Positions 10,848 through 18,876 of a stretch of 64,000 bases of DNA are shown here, piece after piece (positions within the stretch are counted from its first letter, which is position 1; each line of letters opens with the position of its first letter). Made by a program: the position numbers and the translations under genes. The DNA is taken from positions 1-64,000 of the forward strand of contig NZ_JAAALE010000006.1 in NCBI RefSeq assembly GCF_009905735.1, in the 5' to 3' direction. Under the pieces are notes generated by a model. The model was not told the DNA's origin. It searched no databases and saw only the letters and a program-made list of their open reading frames with translations. Origin of the DNA: Porphyrobacter sp. SLTP. GTDB taxonomy: Bacteria > Pseudomonadota > Alphaproteobacteria > Sphingomonadales > Sphingomonadaceae.

Positions 10848-10865
10848 ATCACATCACGATGTGAT
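10848..10865. promoter_or_regulatory. Palindromic operator-like site upstream of HTH-ribB
   Basis: ATCACATCACGATGTGAT is an inverted repeat (arms ATCACATC and GATGTGAT) centred about 20 bp upstream of the ribB start codon. Because the RibB protein carries an N-terminal helix-turn-helix, autoregulation is a natural inference. No experimental support can be seen here. Confidence 0.45.
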
Positions 10866-10999
10866 TGCAAGCTGGCGTGACGTGTTCAGGCGGGCCAGCA
10901 ACCTGTGAAATTCACCAGCATCCCACAATGCTCCGCAAAGCAGATGCGCGCCAAGCCACCCTCGCGGGCCGTCCAGAACAAGCGCTGATTTGGAAGGGA

Positions 11000-11044
11000 T
11001 GGTGGACGCACTAGGGCTCGAACCTAGGACCCGCTGATTAAGAG
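11000..11044 (-). tRNA. 3' fragment of tRNA-Lys(CTT): attL of the integrative element
   Basis: Read on the minus strand these 45 bases are the 3' part of a tRNA: anticodon loop CTCTTAA (anticodon CTT, lysine), the 3' strand of the anticodon stem, variable loop, a perfect T arm (CTAGG, TTCGAGC, CCTAG), acceptor strand TGCGTCC, discriminator A and encoded CCA. The bases 5' of the anticodon loop do not pair with the stem (the matching GCTGA is replaced), and no D arm or 5' acceptor strand follows. It is therefore a partial gene left by site-specific integration. The intact tRNA is expected at the other end of the element, outside this window. Confidence 0.85.
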
Positions 11045-11151
11045 CGGAGCTTTGTGCCCTTTTCGTTCCTTTCCAATACTACGCCAAACTACGCTCAAGG
11101 GCTTGAAACGGTTGGAATAAATCCGCCGTGGATTACCCTTCGCTACGCCAT

Positions 11152-11188
11152 CGTAATCCCGACATCTGATTACGTGGCGATTACGTGG
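11152..11188. repeat. Repeated GATTACG(TGG) sites before the integrase
   Basis: GATTACGTGG occurs at 11168-11177 and again at 11179-11188 (11-bp period), and an inverted CGTAATC lies at 11152-11158. The spacing of about one helical turn suggests a protein-binding array, such as integrase arm sites, an excisionase site or an operator for int. The second copy overlaps a possible GTG start at 11185, which favours the ATG at 11203 as the real int start. Confidence 0.5.
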
Positions 11189-11202
11189 ACGAGCGCCAGA
11201 TC

Positions 11203-12429
11203 ATGCCGAATCAGTCAATCACATTGCGAACAATCCAGTCCATCACACCGGACCCGCACCGCGACATTTACGTGTGGGACCCCCGGTTAAAGGGCTTCGG
11301 ACTCCGTATCACGCCAAGAGGCGCGCAGTCCTTTGTGTTCCAGTATCGGGTCGACGGCGGGCCTGCACGCCGCAAGACTATCGGCCCTGTCGGAAGTCCA
11401 TGGACCCCAGCAACAGCGCGCAAAGAAGCCGAGCGGCTGCTGGTCCAAGTCTATCAGGGGATCGATCCGGTCGAAGCCAAGCGCGAAGCCAAGCGGAAAA
11501 AGGAGACGCTAAACTTTCGGACCTACAGCGAAAGGTTCGTAGAGCTCTATCTCAAGCCGAACTGGCGGGGGACGTGGGGCTCGGCGAATTGCACGATCAA
11601 CAACGTGTTTATTCCCCGCTGGGGCAACCGTCCCGTCCATGAGATCACCCGCGCCGATATCGTGAAGGTGCTGGACGAGTATTCCGATCGCCCGGCGCGC
11701 CGCAAGGAGATCCACTCGCTCCTGCGCAAGTTATTCAACTGGGCGACCGACCGGCAGGATATCGATGTCTCGCCGCTGGCCGGGATGAAGGCGCCAAAGG
11801 CCGTCCCCTCTCGCCGCAGGGTGCTGAGCGACGAGGAGATTGTCGCTTTGTGGAGGGCGACCGAGAATTCCGGTTGGCCGTGGGGGCCTTTTGTCCGGAT
11901 GCTGATCCTGACAATGCAACGGCGCCAGGAAGTTGCCGAAATGGACTGGTCCGAAATCGACCTCGATGCGCGTCGATGGACCTTGCCAGCCGATCGGGCG
12001 AAGAATGACCAGGAACACGTCATACCGCTTACAAGCCTCGCGCTCGCAGAGCTCCAGCTGTTGGGTCCGAAGCGGAAGGGCCTCGTGTTCACCACGACCG
12101 GGACCACCCCTGTGTCGGGCTTCTTCAAGGGACGGGCGGCGCTCCACAAGGATATGATCGCTTACCTGAAGGCCAAGCAGATCGAGGAGGGTGGAGATCC
12201 GGGGGACGTCGATGTTCCGAACTGGCGACTGCACGATATCCGCCGAACCGGGGCAACCCATCTCCAGTCGCTGAGAGTCCCGGTTGAGGTGACCGAAAGC
12301 GTGCTCAACCATATCAGCGGAACAAGGGCAGGGGTCGCCGGGATCTACAACCGTTACAGGTATGACGACGAGAAGCGGAGCGCTCTTGATGCATGGGATG
12401 CGAAGCTGCGGTCTCTCCTGTCGACATAG
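11203..12429 (+). CDS. int: Tyrosine-type site-specific integrase
   Basis: This 408-residue recombinase has an N-terminal arm-binding domain of the DUF4102 type (DIYVWDPRLKGFGLRITPRG, residues 21-40), a core-binding SAM-like domain (about 105-195) and a C-terminal catalytic domain. The catalytic residues are R240 (LTMQRRQEVAEM), H344 and R347 (LHDIRRTGATH), H370 (LNHISG) and the nucleophile Y382 (GIYNRY). The protein looks intact. It points away from the tRNA-Lys fragment 158 bp to its left, the usual layout for a tRNA-targeting element. The frame extends to a GTG at 11185, but no ribosome site was seen there. Confidence 0.95.
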   Translation: MPNQSITLRTIQSITPDPHRDIYVWDPRLKGFGLRITPRGAQSFVFQYRVDGGPARRKTIGPVGSPWTPATARKEAERLLVQVYQGIDPVEAKREAKRKKETLNFRTYSERFVELYLKPNWRGTWGSANCTINNVFIPRWGNRPVHEITRADIVKVLDEYSDRPARRKEIHSLLRKLFNWATDRQDIDVSPLAGMKAPKAVPSRRRVLSDEEIVALWRATENSGWPWGPFVRMLILTMQRRQEVAEMDWSEIDLDARRWTLPADRAKNDQEHVIPLTSLALAELQLLGPKRKGLVFTTTGTTPVSGFFKGRAALHKDMIAYLKAKQIEEGGDPGDVDVPNWRLHDIRRTGATHLQSLRVPVEVTESVLNHISGTRAGVAGIYNRYRYDDEKRSALDAWDAKLRSLLST

Positions 12430-12750
12430 GCCATTGCAAGGCGCGGTAAGGTTCGAGACCATGGCTTGCTAAGGCTTTGAACCCGCGACGAACGCAGCGG
12501 AACAGGCGTGCTGCCTGGTTCTAGTTCTTCAACATTTGCCGCTGCACCGGATCAGGTTGCATCGCTGGCAATGTCCTGCTGCGACCTCGTATTCGCTTGC
12601 TGCGATGCGGCGATGAGCTGCTGCCCGTAAGCGAATGACCAGAGCATGAGGGCGGGCGTCCGGTCATTGACAGGGCGCTCGCTTTCCTTTGGACCGTGAT
12701 CGCGCATCTGTCCTGCATCGAGCCTGAGGCACGCGAGGGCGATCTGGCTC
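12430..12750. other. Intergenic region with no convincing gene
   Basis: This 321-bp stretch lies between the convergent integrase and methyltransferase genes. A 65-codon minus-strand frame (12521-12718) is present, but it is serine/arginine-rich without a recognisable motif. I see no RNA gene or clear terminator. Confidence 0.5.
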
Positions 12751-13368
12751 CTAACCCACTCGGCGAAACGTACTGAACTGAAATTGCTGAACCGAACCGC
12801 CAGGTGTCAGATGTTCGTGGCGCTGTTCGTTCACCAATTCAAAGTCGGAGCCAAGAATAGTGGCGATACTCGCTGCGTCATGCCTCGCGACGGTCAGGCC
12901 GCTGCACCGCTCCGGGCCATCGGGCGCGAAAGTCCCGATGATAGCAATGCCATGACTTGCGAGAGCCGAACGCATCGCTTCCACATAGGCCTGTTGCTGC
13001 ACGGGATCGGTGAGGAAATGGAACGCTGCGCGATCATGCCAGACATCGTATCGCGTGGTTGACCGCCACCGCGTAACATCGGCAATGATCCATTCGACCG
13101 AGTTGGACGCAGCCCCAAGCCTCGCCTTTGCAACGGCCAGCGCACTGGCTGACAAATCGAGAACCGCCACCGGTGCATATCCCGCATCGACGAGCGCGCC
13201 CGCTAGCCGTGACGCGCCGCCGCCAATGTCGATCACGCCGCCATGCCCCGGATAGGCAGCGGAAATCAGGTCAAGCGACAGCGCGGGTGTTTCCTCGAAC
13301 CAGCTTACCTGCGCGGCATCTTTGGTTGCATACACGTTTTCCCAGTGGGAACTTGGCTCGTCGCTCAA
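12751..13368 (-). CDS. Class I SAM-dependent methyltransferase
   Basis: This protein of about 205 residues has the Rossmann-fold methyltransferase signature: the N-terminal SSHWENVYATKDAAQVSWFEE, motif I VIDIGGGASRLAGALVDAGY, motif II VAVLDLSASALAVAKARLG, and post-I segment VEWIIADVTRW. The acceptor is unknown; relatives near metal-resistance genes are often annotated as thiopurine or tellurite methyltransferases, but this is not shown. I chose TTG at 13368 because GAGGA lies about 8 bp before it; the frame is open to another TTG at 13404, which would overlap the ynfA end. It is the last gene of a four-gene operon with merR, DUF3147 and ynfA. Confidence 0.85.
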   Translation of the reverse strand: MSDEPSSHWENVYATKDAAQVSWFEETPALSLDLISAAYPGHGGVIDIGGGASRLAGALVDAGYAPVAVLDLSASALAVAKARLGAASNSVEWIIADVTRWRSTTRYDVWHDRAAFHFLTDPVQQQAYVEAMRSALASHGIAIIGTFAPDGPERCSGLTVARHDAASIATILGSDFELVNEQRHEHLTPGGSVQQFQFSTFRRVG

Positions 13369-13381
13369 AGGCTTGTCCTCA

Positions 13382-13726
13382 TCATGCTGTCCGTCCCGGC
13401 CCAAAAAGGATCAATCCAGCCCCGGCGAGGCAAATTGTGGCTCCGATGACATCCCAACGGTCGGGCCGGGCACCTTCCACCGTCCAGAGCCAGATCAGCG
13501 AAGCAGCAATGTAAACACCGCCATAGGCTGCGTAGGCGCGCCCCGCGACGGGCGTGTCAACGAACGTAAGAAGCCACGCGAACAGTGTTAAGGAGACGAT
13601 GCCCGGAAACACCCACCACACGGGCTTGTCGAGGCGCAGCCATGCCCAGAAAGCGAAGCAGCCCGCGATCTCGGCTAGCGCGGCAAAGGCATAAATGATT
13701 GCCGTTGGCAGGTTGGGCATTGTCAT
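13382..13726 (-). CDS. YnfA family (UPF0060) small membrane protein
   Basis: This 114-residue protein has four membrane helices and the family segments [20 protein letters not shown] (conserved acidic residue in helix 1), [18 protein letters not shown] and the closing [19 protein letters not shown]. YnfA proteins resemble small multidrug exporters, and the substrate is uncertain. The ATG at 13726 overlaps the upstream stop by 4 bp and begins [10 protein letters not shown], where family members start; the long upstream extension in the same frame is not coding. Confidence 0.9.
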   Translation of the reverse strand: MTMPNLPTAIIYAFAALAEIAGCFAFWAWLRLDKPVWWVFPGIVSLTLFAWLLTFVDTPVAGRAYAAYGGVYIAASLIWLWTVEGARPDRWDVIGATICLAGAGLILFGPGRTA

Positions 13727-14073
13727 AGCTTCAATCCAAATCTCGGGCCGGCCCAGACCAATGACGCATAGAGCACCATTGTCAGAACGCACCCCGCAAG
13801 CAGCGCGGGCCAGAATCCGACACCACGCTTGAGTAGGGCAGGGATGACGAGAAACATCGGGAGACTCGGGAGCACATACCAGAACGTCGCGGCGGAATGC
13901 TCGGCCAGTCGCGCCACGTCTTGAGTGTCTCTCCACAGCCAGATCATGCCGAGCACTGAAATCAGCGGCAATGAGGCGATCAGCGCCCCGGTACCGGGAT
14001 TGCGCCGGGCGGTTTCTGAAACGATCACAATGATGATTGCTGATGCTACGGCCTTGATGAGCAGATAATACAT
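13723..14073 (-). CDS. DUF3147 family membrane protein
   Basis: This 116-residue protein has four predicted membrane helices and matches DUF3147: [39 protein letters not shown] (polar RDTQD following) and a closing [18 protein letters not shown]. Its function is unknown. The start ATG shares one base with the merR stop (TGATG), so it is translated together with the regulator. Confidence 0.85.
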   Translation of the reverse strand: MYYLLIKAVASAIIIVIVSETARRNPGTGALIASLPLISVLGMIWLWRDTQDVARLAEHSAATFWYVLPSLPMFLVIPALLKRGVGFWPALLAGCVLTMVLYASLVWAGPRFGLKL

Positions 14074-14477
14074 CAAGCTGTGTCCTTTCTGCGCGGAGCC
14101 AAGGTCTCGATGATCTTGCAATCGGCCACGGTCCCGTGACGGCAGGAACCGATCACCCGGTCGAGTTCGCCGCGCAGCGCGCTCAGATCGGCGATCTTGC
14201 GGTCGATTTCGGTAAGGTGGACGCGCGCAATCCCGTCAATTGCATCGCAGGATTGGGCCTTGTCATCGGACAGCGTGAGCAGCTCGCGCACCGCTTCGAG
14301 CGTAAAACCGAGATCGCGGGCGCGGCGGATGAACGACAGGCGCGCCAGATGATCATGGCCGTATGCACGATAGTTGGCGCTTGTCCGCGCAGGCGCCGGC
14401 AACAGCCCGATCTTTTCATAATAGCGCACGGTCTCGACCTTGGTCGCCGTGGCGCTTGCCAGTTCGCCAATTTTCAT
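14073..14477 (-). CDS. MerR-family metal-responsive regulator (PbrR/CadR/ZntR-like)
   Basis: This 134-residue regulator has the N-terminal winged HTH ([20 protein letters not shown]), the dimerisation helix and three cysteines, C77, C112 and C120. Their spacing matches PbrR/CadR/ZntR proteins, which use one Cys from the first subunit region and two from the C-terminal loop to bind Pb, Cd or Zn. It is divergent from a CDF-like transporter, and the 19-bp-spaced promoter with a perfect dyad lies between them. The frame is open to 14603, but family members start at MKIGEL, and the extension would cover the operator. Confidence 0.93.
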   Translation of the reverse strand: MKIGELASATATKVETVRYYEKIGLLPAPARTSANYRAYGHDHLARLSFIRRARDLGFTLEAVRELLTLSDDKAQSCDAIDGIARVHLTEIDRKIADLSALRGELDRVIGSCRHGTVADCKIIETLAPRRKDTA

Positions 14478-14493
14478 CGCCAATCCTCCGGGC

Positions 14494-14524
14494 TTGACCC
14501 TGTAGTTGCTACAGGGTGTAGATA
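14494..14524 (+). promoter_or_regulatory. MerR-type promoter/operator of the CDF-SRPBCC genes
   Basis: The -35 box TTGACC (14494-14499) and the -10 box TAGATA (14519-14524) are separated by 19 bp, the abnormal spacing that MerR proteins correct by twisting DNA. Within it lies a perfect inverted repeat, ACCCTGTAG at 14497-14505 and CTACAGGGT at 14509-14517. The promoter faces the transporter gene at 14561; the merR operon runs the other way. Confidence 0.85.
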
Positions 14525-14560
14525 GAGGGCCGACTCGCAGATTGTCGAGGAGGCAAGAAG

Positions 14561-15187
14561 ATGGCTGATGATTGCTGCAAGGCCGCGTGCGGAACGACGG
14601 CAACGCTGAACGACCCGCGCTGGCGCAGGGCGTTGTGGATCGCGCTCGGCGTCAACGCCGGCATGTTCGCGGTGGAAATGGCGGCAGGGGCCGCTGCTGA
14701 CAGCCGCGCATTGCAGGCTGATGCGCTCGACTTTCTGGGCGATGCCGCCAATTATGCGATCAGCCTGCTGGTCGCCGGGATGGCGCTGGCATGGCGGGCC
14801 CGGGCCGCGCTGGCCAAGGGTTTCACCCTCATCGGTCTGGGTGGCTGGGTGATGATCACAGCCATTCTGGCGGCATTGGGCGGGGCTGCACCCCAACCTG
14901 AACTGATGGGGATCATTGGCGCGCTCGCGCTGGCGGCCAACACCGGGGTCGCCATCATGCTCTATCGCTTTCGCACCGGAGACGCGAACATGCGCTCGGT
15001 CTGGATATGCTCGCGCAATGACGCGATCGGCAATATTGCCGTTATGGCGGCCGCGCTCGGCGTGTTCGGCACTGGCACCGCCTGGCCCGATCTTATTGTC
15101 GCTGCGATCCTGGCCCTGCTCGGGATCAGCGGCGGCGTTCAGATTGTCCGGCAGGCACGACGTGAGTTGGGGAGCGTGGCGGCATGA
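14561..15187 (+). CDS. CDF-like cation transporter, short form without cytoplasmic domain
   Basis: This 208-residue membrane protein begins with a cysteine-rich tail (DDCCKAACG) and has six hydrophobic segments typical of the cation diffusion facilitator transmembrane domain (ADALDFLGDAANYAISLLVAG in helix 2; SRNDAIGNIAVMAAALGV in helix 5). The usual HxxxD in helix 2 is replaced by DxxxD, and the C-terminal metal-binding cytoplasmic domain is missing. Metal specificity cannot be inferred, but the MerR site and three-Cys regulator point to a soft or borderline metal such as Pb, Cd or Zn. It overlaps the next gene by 4 bp. Confidence 0.88.
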   Translation: MADDCCKAACGTTATLNDPRWRRALWIALGVNAGMFAVEMAAGAAADSRALQADALDFLGDAANYAISLLVAGMALAWRARAALAKGFTLIGLGGWVMITAILAALGGAAPQPELMGIIGALALAANTGVAIMLYRFRTGDANMRSVWICSRNDAIGNIAVMAAALGVFGTGTAWPDLIVAAILALLGISGGVQIVRQARRELGSVAA

Positions 15188-15984
15188 AAGTTTCGCGTTC
15201 GACACATATCGCGCTCAAGCCGGAAACTGTCTGGGCAGAAGTCCAGAAGGCGGGCCTGTTGCAGCATATTGCTTGGCCGCTGGTGCGCTTCATCCCGGTC
15301 GACGACGCGGCGTTCGAAAGCTTTCGACCGGGCGGGCGCTGCGAGGTCAAGCTCCGCCTCTTTGGCATAATTCCGTTCGGGACACAGTGGATTGTGACGT
15401 CCATGCACGATGCTGACGGCACCGACTGGCCCAAACGACTGCGTGACAACGGGCACAGTGCCCTCATTTCCAGGTGGGATCATTGGATCACCGTCATGCC
15501 GGAACCAAACGGCGGGACGCATTACAGCGACGAGGTCGAAGTTTCGGCCGGAGCCCTGACCCCGTTCATCTGGGCCTTCGCGCAAATCTTCTATTGGCAC
15601 CGGCAGCGGCGCTGGCGGGGGCTTGCCAACAGCTTTGCTGCGCGGCGGGTGATCGCGGATGAAATGGCGGCATACCGGTCAGCATTGGAAGAAGGCGACG
15701 AGGATCGTGCCTGGCACCATCTGGAGCGGGTGCATATCGTTTCGCAGCCCTATCTTGGCCCACATCTCGCCAGTCATGGCGCCATGCTGGGGTTTGCGAT
15801 CCGACGGCGCGATTGGAGCGAAATGCTGGGCCAAGTCATCCGGATTTTGCTGGCTCCGCTGGGTTCGCTGACGGGCCGGTTGCCGGTGGGTAATTCCGGG
15901 CGATCTAATGTGAGCGCGTTTGCGCCGATGCCGATACCTCCCGATCTGGCGGAAGCGTTGCGCCAGCAGGAACTGATTTCGTGA
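15184..15984 (+). CDS. SRPBCC domain fused to DUF3703 domain
   Basis: This 266-residue protein joins two families. Residues 1-150 look like a START/SRPBCC ligand-binding domain (SRSTHIALKPETVWAEVQKA at the start; DHWITVMPEPNGGTHYSDEV as a central strand). Residues about 157-266 match DUF3703: AWHHLERVHIVSQPYLGPH, GLxxR-like AIRRRDWSEMLGQVIRIL and the terminal GNSGRSNVSAFAPMPIPPDL. DUF3703 is usually a separate protein of about 110-130 residues beside CDF transporters. Here it is appended in frame and coupled to the CDF gene by a 4-bp overlap. The function of either half in metal handling is unknown. Confidence 0.82.
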   Translation: MKVSRSTHIALKPETVWAEVQKAGLLQHIAWPLVRFIPVDDAAFESFRPGGRCEVKLRLFGIIPFGTQWIVTSMHDADGTDWPKRLRDNGHSALISRWDHWITVMPEPNGGTHYSDEVEVSAGALTPFIWAFAQIFYWHRQRRWRGLANSFAARRVIADEMAAYRSALEEGDEDRAWHHLERVHIVSQPYLGPHLASHGAMLGFAIRRRDWSEMLGQVIRILLAPLGSLTGRLPVGNSGRSNVSAFAPMPIPPDLAEALRQQELIS

Positions 15985-16036
15985 CATCGCAGCTGTCAGA
16001 TTGCTTGATTAACCCTTTCAAGCTAGTGCGGCCATA

Positions 16037-16375
16037 ATGGCGCGCGTGCTTCTTCTGTTTTGGCTGGCGGTTGGACTGGCATTCGGCGGCGTAGAATCGC
16101 CGTCGATGGCGCATGATGCCTTGCCTTTTAGTGCTGTCATTGCTTCGTCAGACGTAAGCGGCCATGCCGAAGCAGCGCATCGCGACCATGCTCCCGACGA
16201 TGAAAATTCTCCCTGCCACGCCGTGGTTCATCACCATTGCAGCGTGGGTCTCAATGCCGGCGCGCCGGTCATGGTCGAAAGCCTGTCGCTGGCCCGTGTC
16301 GCGATGCGGCCACAAGACAGCGCCATCCTGAGCTCTTTGGCGCAAGCCCCGCCGCTTCAGCCACCTTCTGCCTGA
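16037..16375 (+). CDS. Small exported His-rich protein
   Basis: This 112-residue protein starts with a signal-peptide-like stretch (RVLLLFWLAVGLAFGG) and continues with a His/Asp/Cys-rich segment (GHAEAAHRDHAPDD, CHAVVHHHC) suited to metal binding in the periplasm. Short proteins of this kind often precede CusCBA/CzcCBA operons. It is 70 bp upstream of the outer-membrane factor gene on the same strand. I do not assign a family. Confidence 0.7.
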   Translation: MARVLLLFWLAVGLAFGGVESPSMAHDALPFSAVIASSDVSGHAEAAHRDHAPDDENSPCHAVVHHHCSVGLNAGAPVMVESLSLARVAMRPQDSAILSSLAQAPPLQPPSA

Positions 16376-16445
16376 ACTTGCACCGTAACGGCGCACGGAC
16401 CTGTGGGTTCGCGCGACGAACGCATGCCAAGTTCAGGAGTCTTTC

Positions 16446-17663
16446 ATGCCCATATCCTTGCGCGCCGCCCTTATGGCTGCGGCGCTGGCCACTGCCTTTC
16501 CGGCCTTGGCCGAACCCATAACGCTCGAGACTGCGATCGAGCGTGCCATTGCAAGCCAACCGCGCCTTGCTGCAGCTGCGGCGCGTGTCGACGCTGCCGA
16601 AGCGCGCGCACGTCAGGCCAATGTTGGTCCCAATCCGCAGGTCAGCCTCGAGGTCGAGGATTTCGCCGGAAGCGGTCCCTTCCGCGGCTTGGACAGCACA
16701 CAAACAACGCTGGCGCTTAGCCAGCAGCTCGAGATCGGGGGTCAGCGAAGCGCCCGGCGGTCCGTTGCGGCAAGCGAGCGTGACGTGGTGGCCCTGGCCC
16801 TGCTGCGCGAGCGCATTGATCTGGTTCGCGACGTTGAACTGGCCTTTGCCGAGCTGGCAGCGGCGACGGATCAGGCAACGCTGGCGCGCGACAATGCTGC
16901 GCAAGCGTCATCGCTTGCCAACACCGCGCGCATTCTGGTCGAAGCGGGCCGCGATCCGCCGCTAAGGCAATTGCGTGCCCAAGCGGCGCTTGCCGAGGCC
17001 CGTGCCGCCGAGGTTGAAACATTCAGTCTCATGCTTGCCGCACGGCGGAACCTCGCAGTGCTGGTTGGGTCAGATGATCCGGATCTGACGGTCGCAGCCG
17101 GTTCGCCGCAGCCCCGACGAACAACCAACGATCCTGCCTTCATCGGCATCGACGAGCGGCTTGCCGAGGCGGAACGCCGCGTGGCTGCAGCGCGGGTGAC
17201 GCTGGCGCAGTCGGCCGCTGTTCCTGATGTCACGGTCAGCGGCGGTCTGCGGCGTTTCAATGACGGGCGCGATACCGCGTTTGTTGCTGGCCTATCGCTG
17301 CCAATTCCGATCCGTGACCGCAATCGCGGCGGGATCGAGGCGGCGCGAGCGGACGAGACCGCAGCCGAATATCAGGCAGAGCGTGTGCGAGCCGAGGCGC
17401 GGCGAGACAGGGCGCAGGCACAAATGCTGGTCGAAGCTGCCGAGACGCGCTTGGCCGCACTTGAGGGGCCTGGCCTTGCCCAAGCCGAGGAGGCAGTGAG
17501 GCTGGGGCAGGTCGGCTACAATGCCGGGCGCTTCTCGCTGCTTGAATTGCTCGACGTCCAGGGCGCGCTGACGACGGCGCGCCGTTCCATCATTGAAGCC
17601 CGGCTTGACCGGGCCCGCGCGATTGCCGCGCTCAATCGCGCCTATGCGCGCGAGGAGAACTGA
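16446..17663 (+). CDS. czcC: TolC-family outer membrane factor of heavy-metal efflux (CzcC/CnrC-like)
   Basis: This 405-residue protein starts with a signal peptide (RAALMAAALATAFPALAEP) and continues with the two TolC-type repeats (TLETAIERAIASQPRLAAAA; NVGPNPQVSLEVEDFAGSG). It would form the outer-membrane channel of the tripartite efflux pump encoded by the next two genes. The stop is 2 bp before the adaptor gene start. The symbol is by homology; CnrC and CusC are the alternatives. Confidence 0.92.
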   Translation: MPISLRAALMAAALATAFPALAEPITLETAIERAIASQPRLAAAAARVDAAEARARQANVGPNPQVSLEVEDFAGSGPFRGLDSTQTTLALSQQLEIGGQRSARRSVAASERDVVALALLRERIDLVRDVELAFAELAAATDQATLARDNAAQASSLANTARILVEAGRDPPLRQLRAQAALAEARAAEVETFSLMLAARRNLAVLVGSDDPDLTVAAGSPQPRRTTNDPAFIGIDERLAEAERRVAAARVTLAQSAAVPDVTVSGGLRRFNDGRDTAFVAGLSLPIPIRDRNRGGIEAARADETAAEYQAERVRAEARRDRAQAQMLVEAAETRLAALEGPGLAQAEEAVRLGQVGYNAGRFSLLELLDVQGALTTARRSIIEARLDRARAIAALNRAYAREEN

Positions 17664-17665
17664 TC

Positions 17666-18865
17666 ATGACGATTGACCGAAAAATGCTGGCCCTGATCGG
17701 CGGGGCCGCGATCATTGCCCTTGTAGGTGGCGGCGCGGGCTATGTGCTGCGCGGCGACGCTGCACAGAGTGATGAAGCTGCTAAAGGCGCTGAGTCTGGC
17801 GGCGATGCGGAGGCCGAGGTGGCGCCAGGGGAAGGCACCATCATGGTGACCGAAGCGCAGCTGCGCACAGCAGGGATCGTGGTTGCGGCAGTCGGAGAAG
17901 GCTTTGCCGGGGGCGAAGTGACAACGGCGGGCGTGCTCGTGCCGCCGACACAGTCGGTCGGTCATGTCACCGCACGCACGTCGGGCGTTGTCGTGCGGAT
18001 CTTGCGCCAGCTCGGCGACCGGGTCGCGGTAGGTGATGCGCTCGCTGTCATTGACAGCCGCGAGGTTGCCGAGGCGCAGGGCGCATCGGCACGCGCACGG
18101 CGCGCAGCCGAAGCCGCACGCACTGTTCTTGCGCGAGAGGAAAGTCTGTTCCGCCAACGTGTCACGGCACGTCAGGAATATGAAGCAGCGCAAGCCGCCT
18201 ACGATGCGGCGCGAATTGATGCGCAGCAAGCCGAGCAAGCCTTGCGTGCGCTGGGTGCAGGGACGGGAGGAGGCACCACCCGGCTGATGACGCTGCGTTC
18301 GCCGGTTGCGGGTGAGGTTACTTCGGTGACCGTTACGCCGGGTGAATATGTTCCGCCCGAGCGCGAGCTGTTTCAGGTTGCCGATCCGCGCACGGTCTGG
18401 GCGGAATTGATGATCCCTGCGCGCGATATCCAGCGCGTTCGGGTCGGCCAGACGATGATGCTTTCTGTTCAGGGTAGCGATCACCCGCACACGGGCCGTA
18501 TCCGGTTCCTCTCTCCCGCTGTTGATCCGGCCACCGGGGCGGCCAAGGCGATCGCCACCATCGACAATCGCGATGGCGACCTTCGTGTCGGCCAGAATGT
18601 CAGTGCGCGGGTCACGACGCCCGGGAGCGATGGCCAGCGGGTGCCAGTGGTGCCGCGCAGCGCGATCCAGGAGGTTGAGGGGCGCAGTGTTGTTTTCGTG
18701 CGCACGCCGCGCGGCTTTGTCGTGCGGCCGGTGACGGTGGGCACTGGCAGCGATTCCGCCGTGCCGATCATCTCGGGTCTGCGCGTCGGCGAACGCGTCG
18801 CGACCGTCAATGCCTTCGTCCTCAAAGCGGAACTCGGCAAGGCCGAGGCCGAACATGATCATTGA
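17666..18865 (+). CDS. czcB: Periplasmic adaptor subunit of heavy-metal RND pump (CzcB/CnrB-like)
   Basis: This 399-residue membrane-fusion protein has an N-terminal membrane anchor (ALIGGAAIIALVGGGAGYVL), an acidic linker, a lipoyl/barrel-sandwich half (VTARTSGVVVRILRQLGDRV), a helical hairpin (about residues 130-190), the second lipoyl half (LRSPVAGEVTSVTVTPGEYV) and beta-barrel segments. It links the outer channel to the RND transporter. It ends in a short His tail (EAEHDH). It overlaps the next reading frame slightly. Confidence 0.93.
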   Translation: MTIDRKMLALIGGAAIIALVGGGAGYVLRGDAAQSDEAAKGAESGGDAEAEVAPGEGTIMVTEAQLRTAGIVVAAVGEGFAGGEVTTAGVLVPPTQSVGHVTARTSGVVVRILRQLGDRVAVGDALAVIDSREVAEAQGASARARRAAEAARTVLAREESLFRQRVTARQEYEAAQAAYDAARIDAQQAEQALRALGAGTGGGTTRLMTLRSPVAGEVTSVTVTPGEYVPPERELFQVADPRTVWAELMIPARDIQRVRVGQTMMLSVQGSDHPHTGRIRFLSPAVDPATGAAKAIATIDNRDGDLRVGQNVSARVTTPGSDGQRVPVVPRSAIQEVEGRSVVFVRTPRGFVVRPVTVGTGSDSAVPIISGLRVGERVATVNAFVLKAELGKAEAEHDH

Positions 18866-18876
18866 GAGGACGAACC

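Noticed and set aside
12521..12718. A 65-codon minus-strand frame between int and the methyltransferase
   Set aside because: Its composition is serine/arginine/proline-rich, with no motif and no clear ribosome site.
17642..18862. A 406-codon minus-strand frame opposite czcB
   Set aside because: It is a shadow of the adaptor gene, whose domain order is clear and whose spacing fits the operon.
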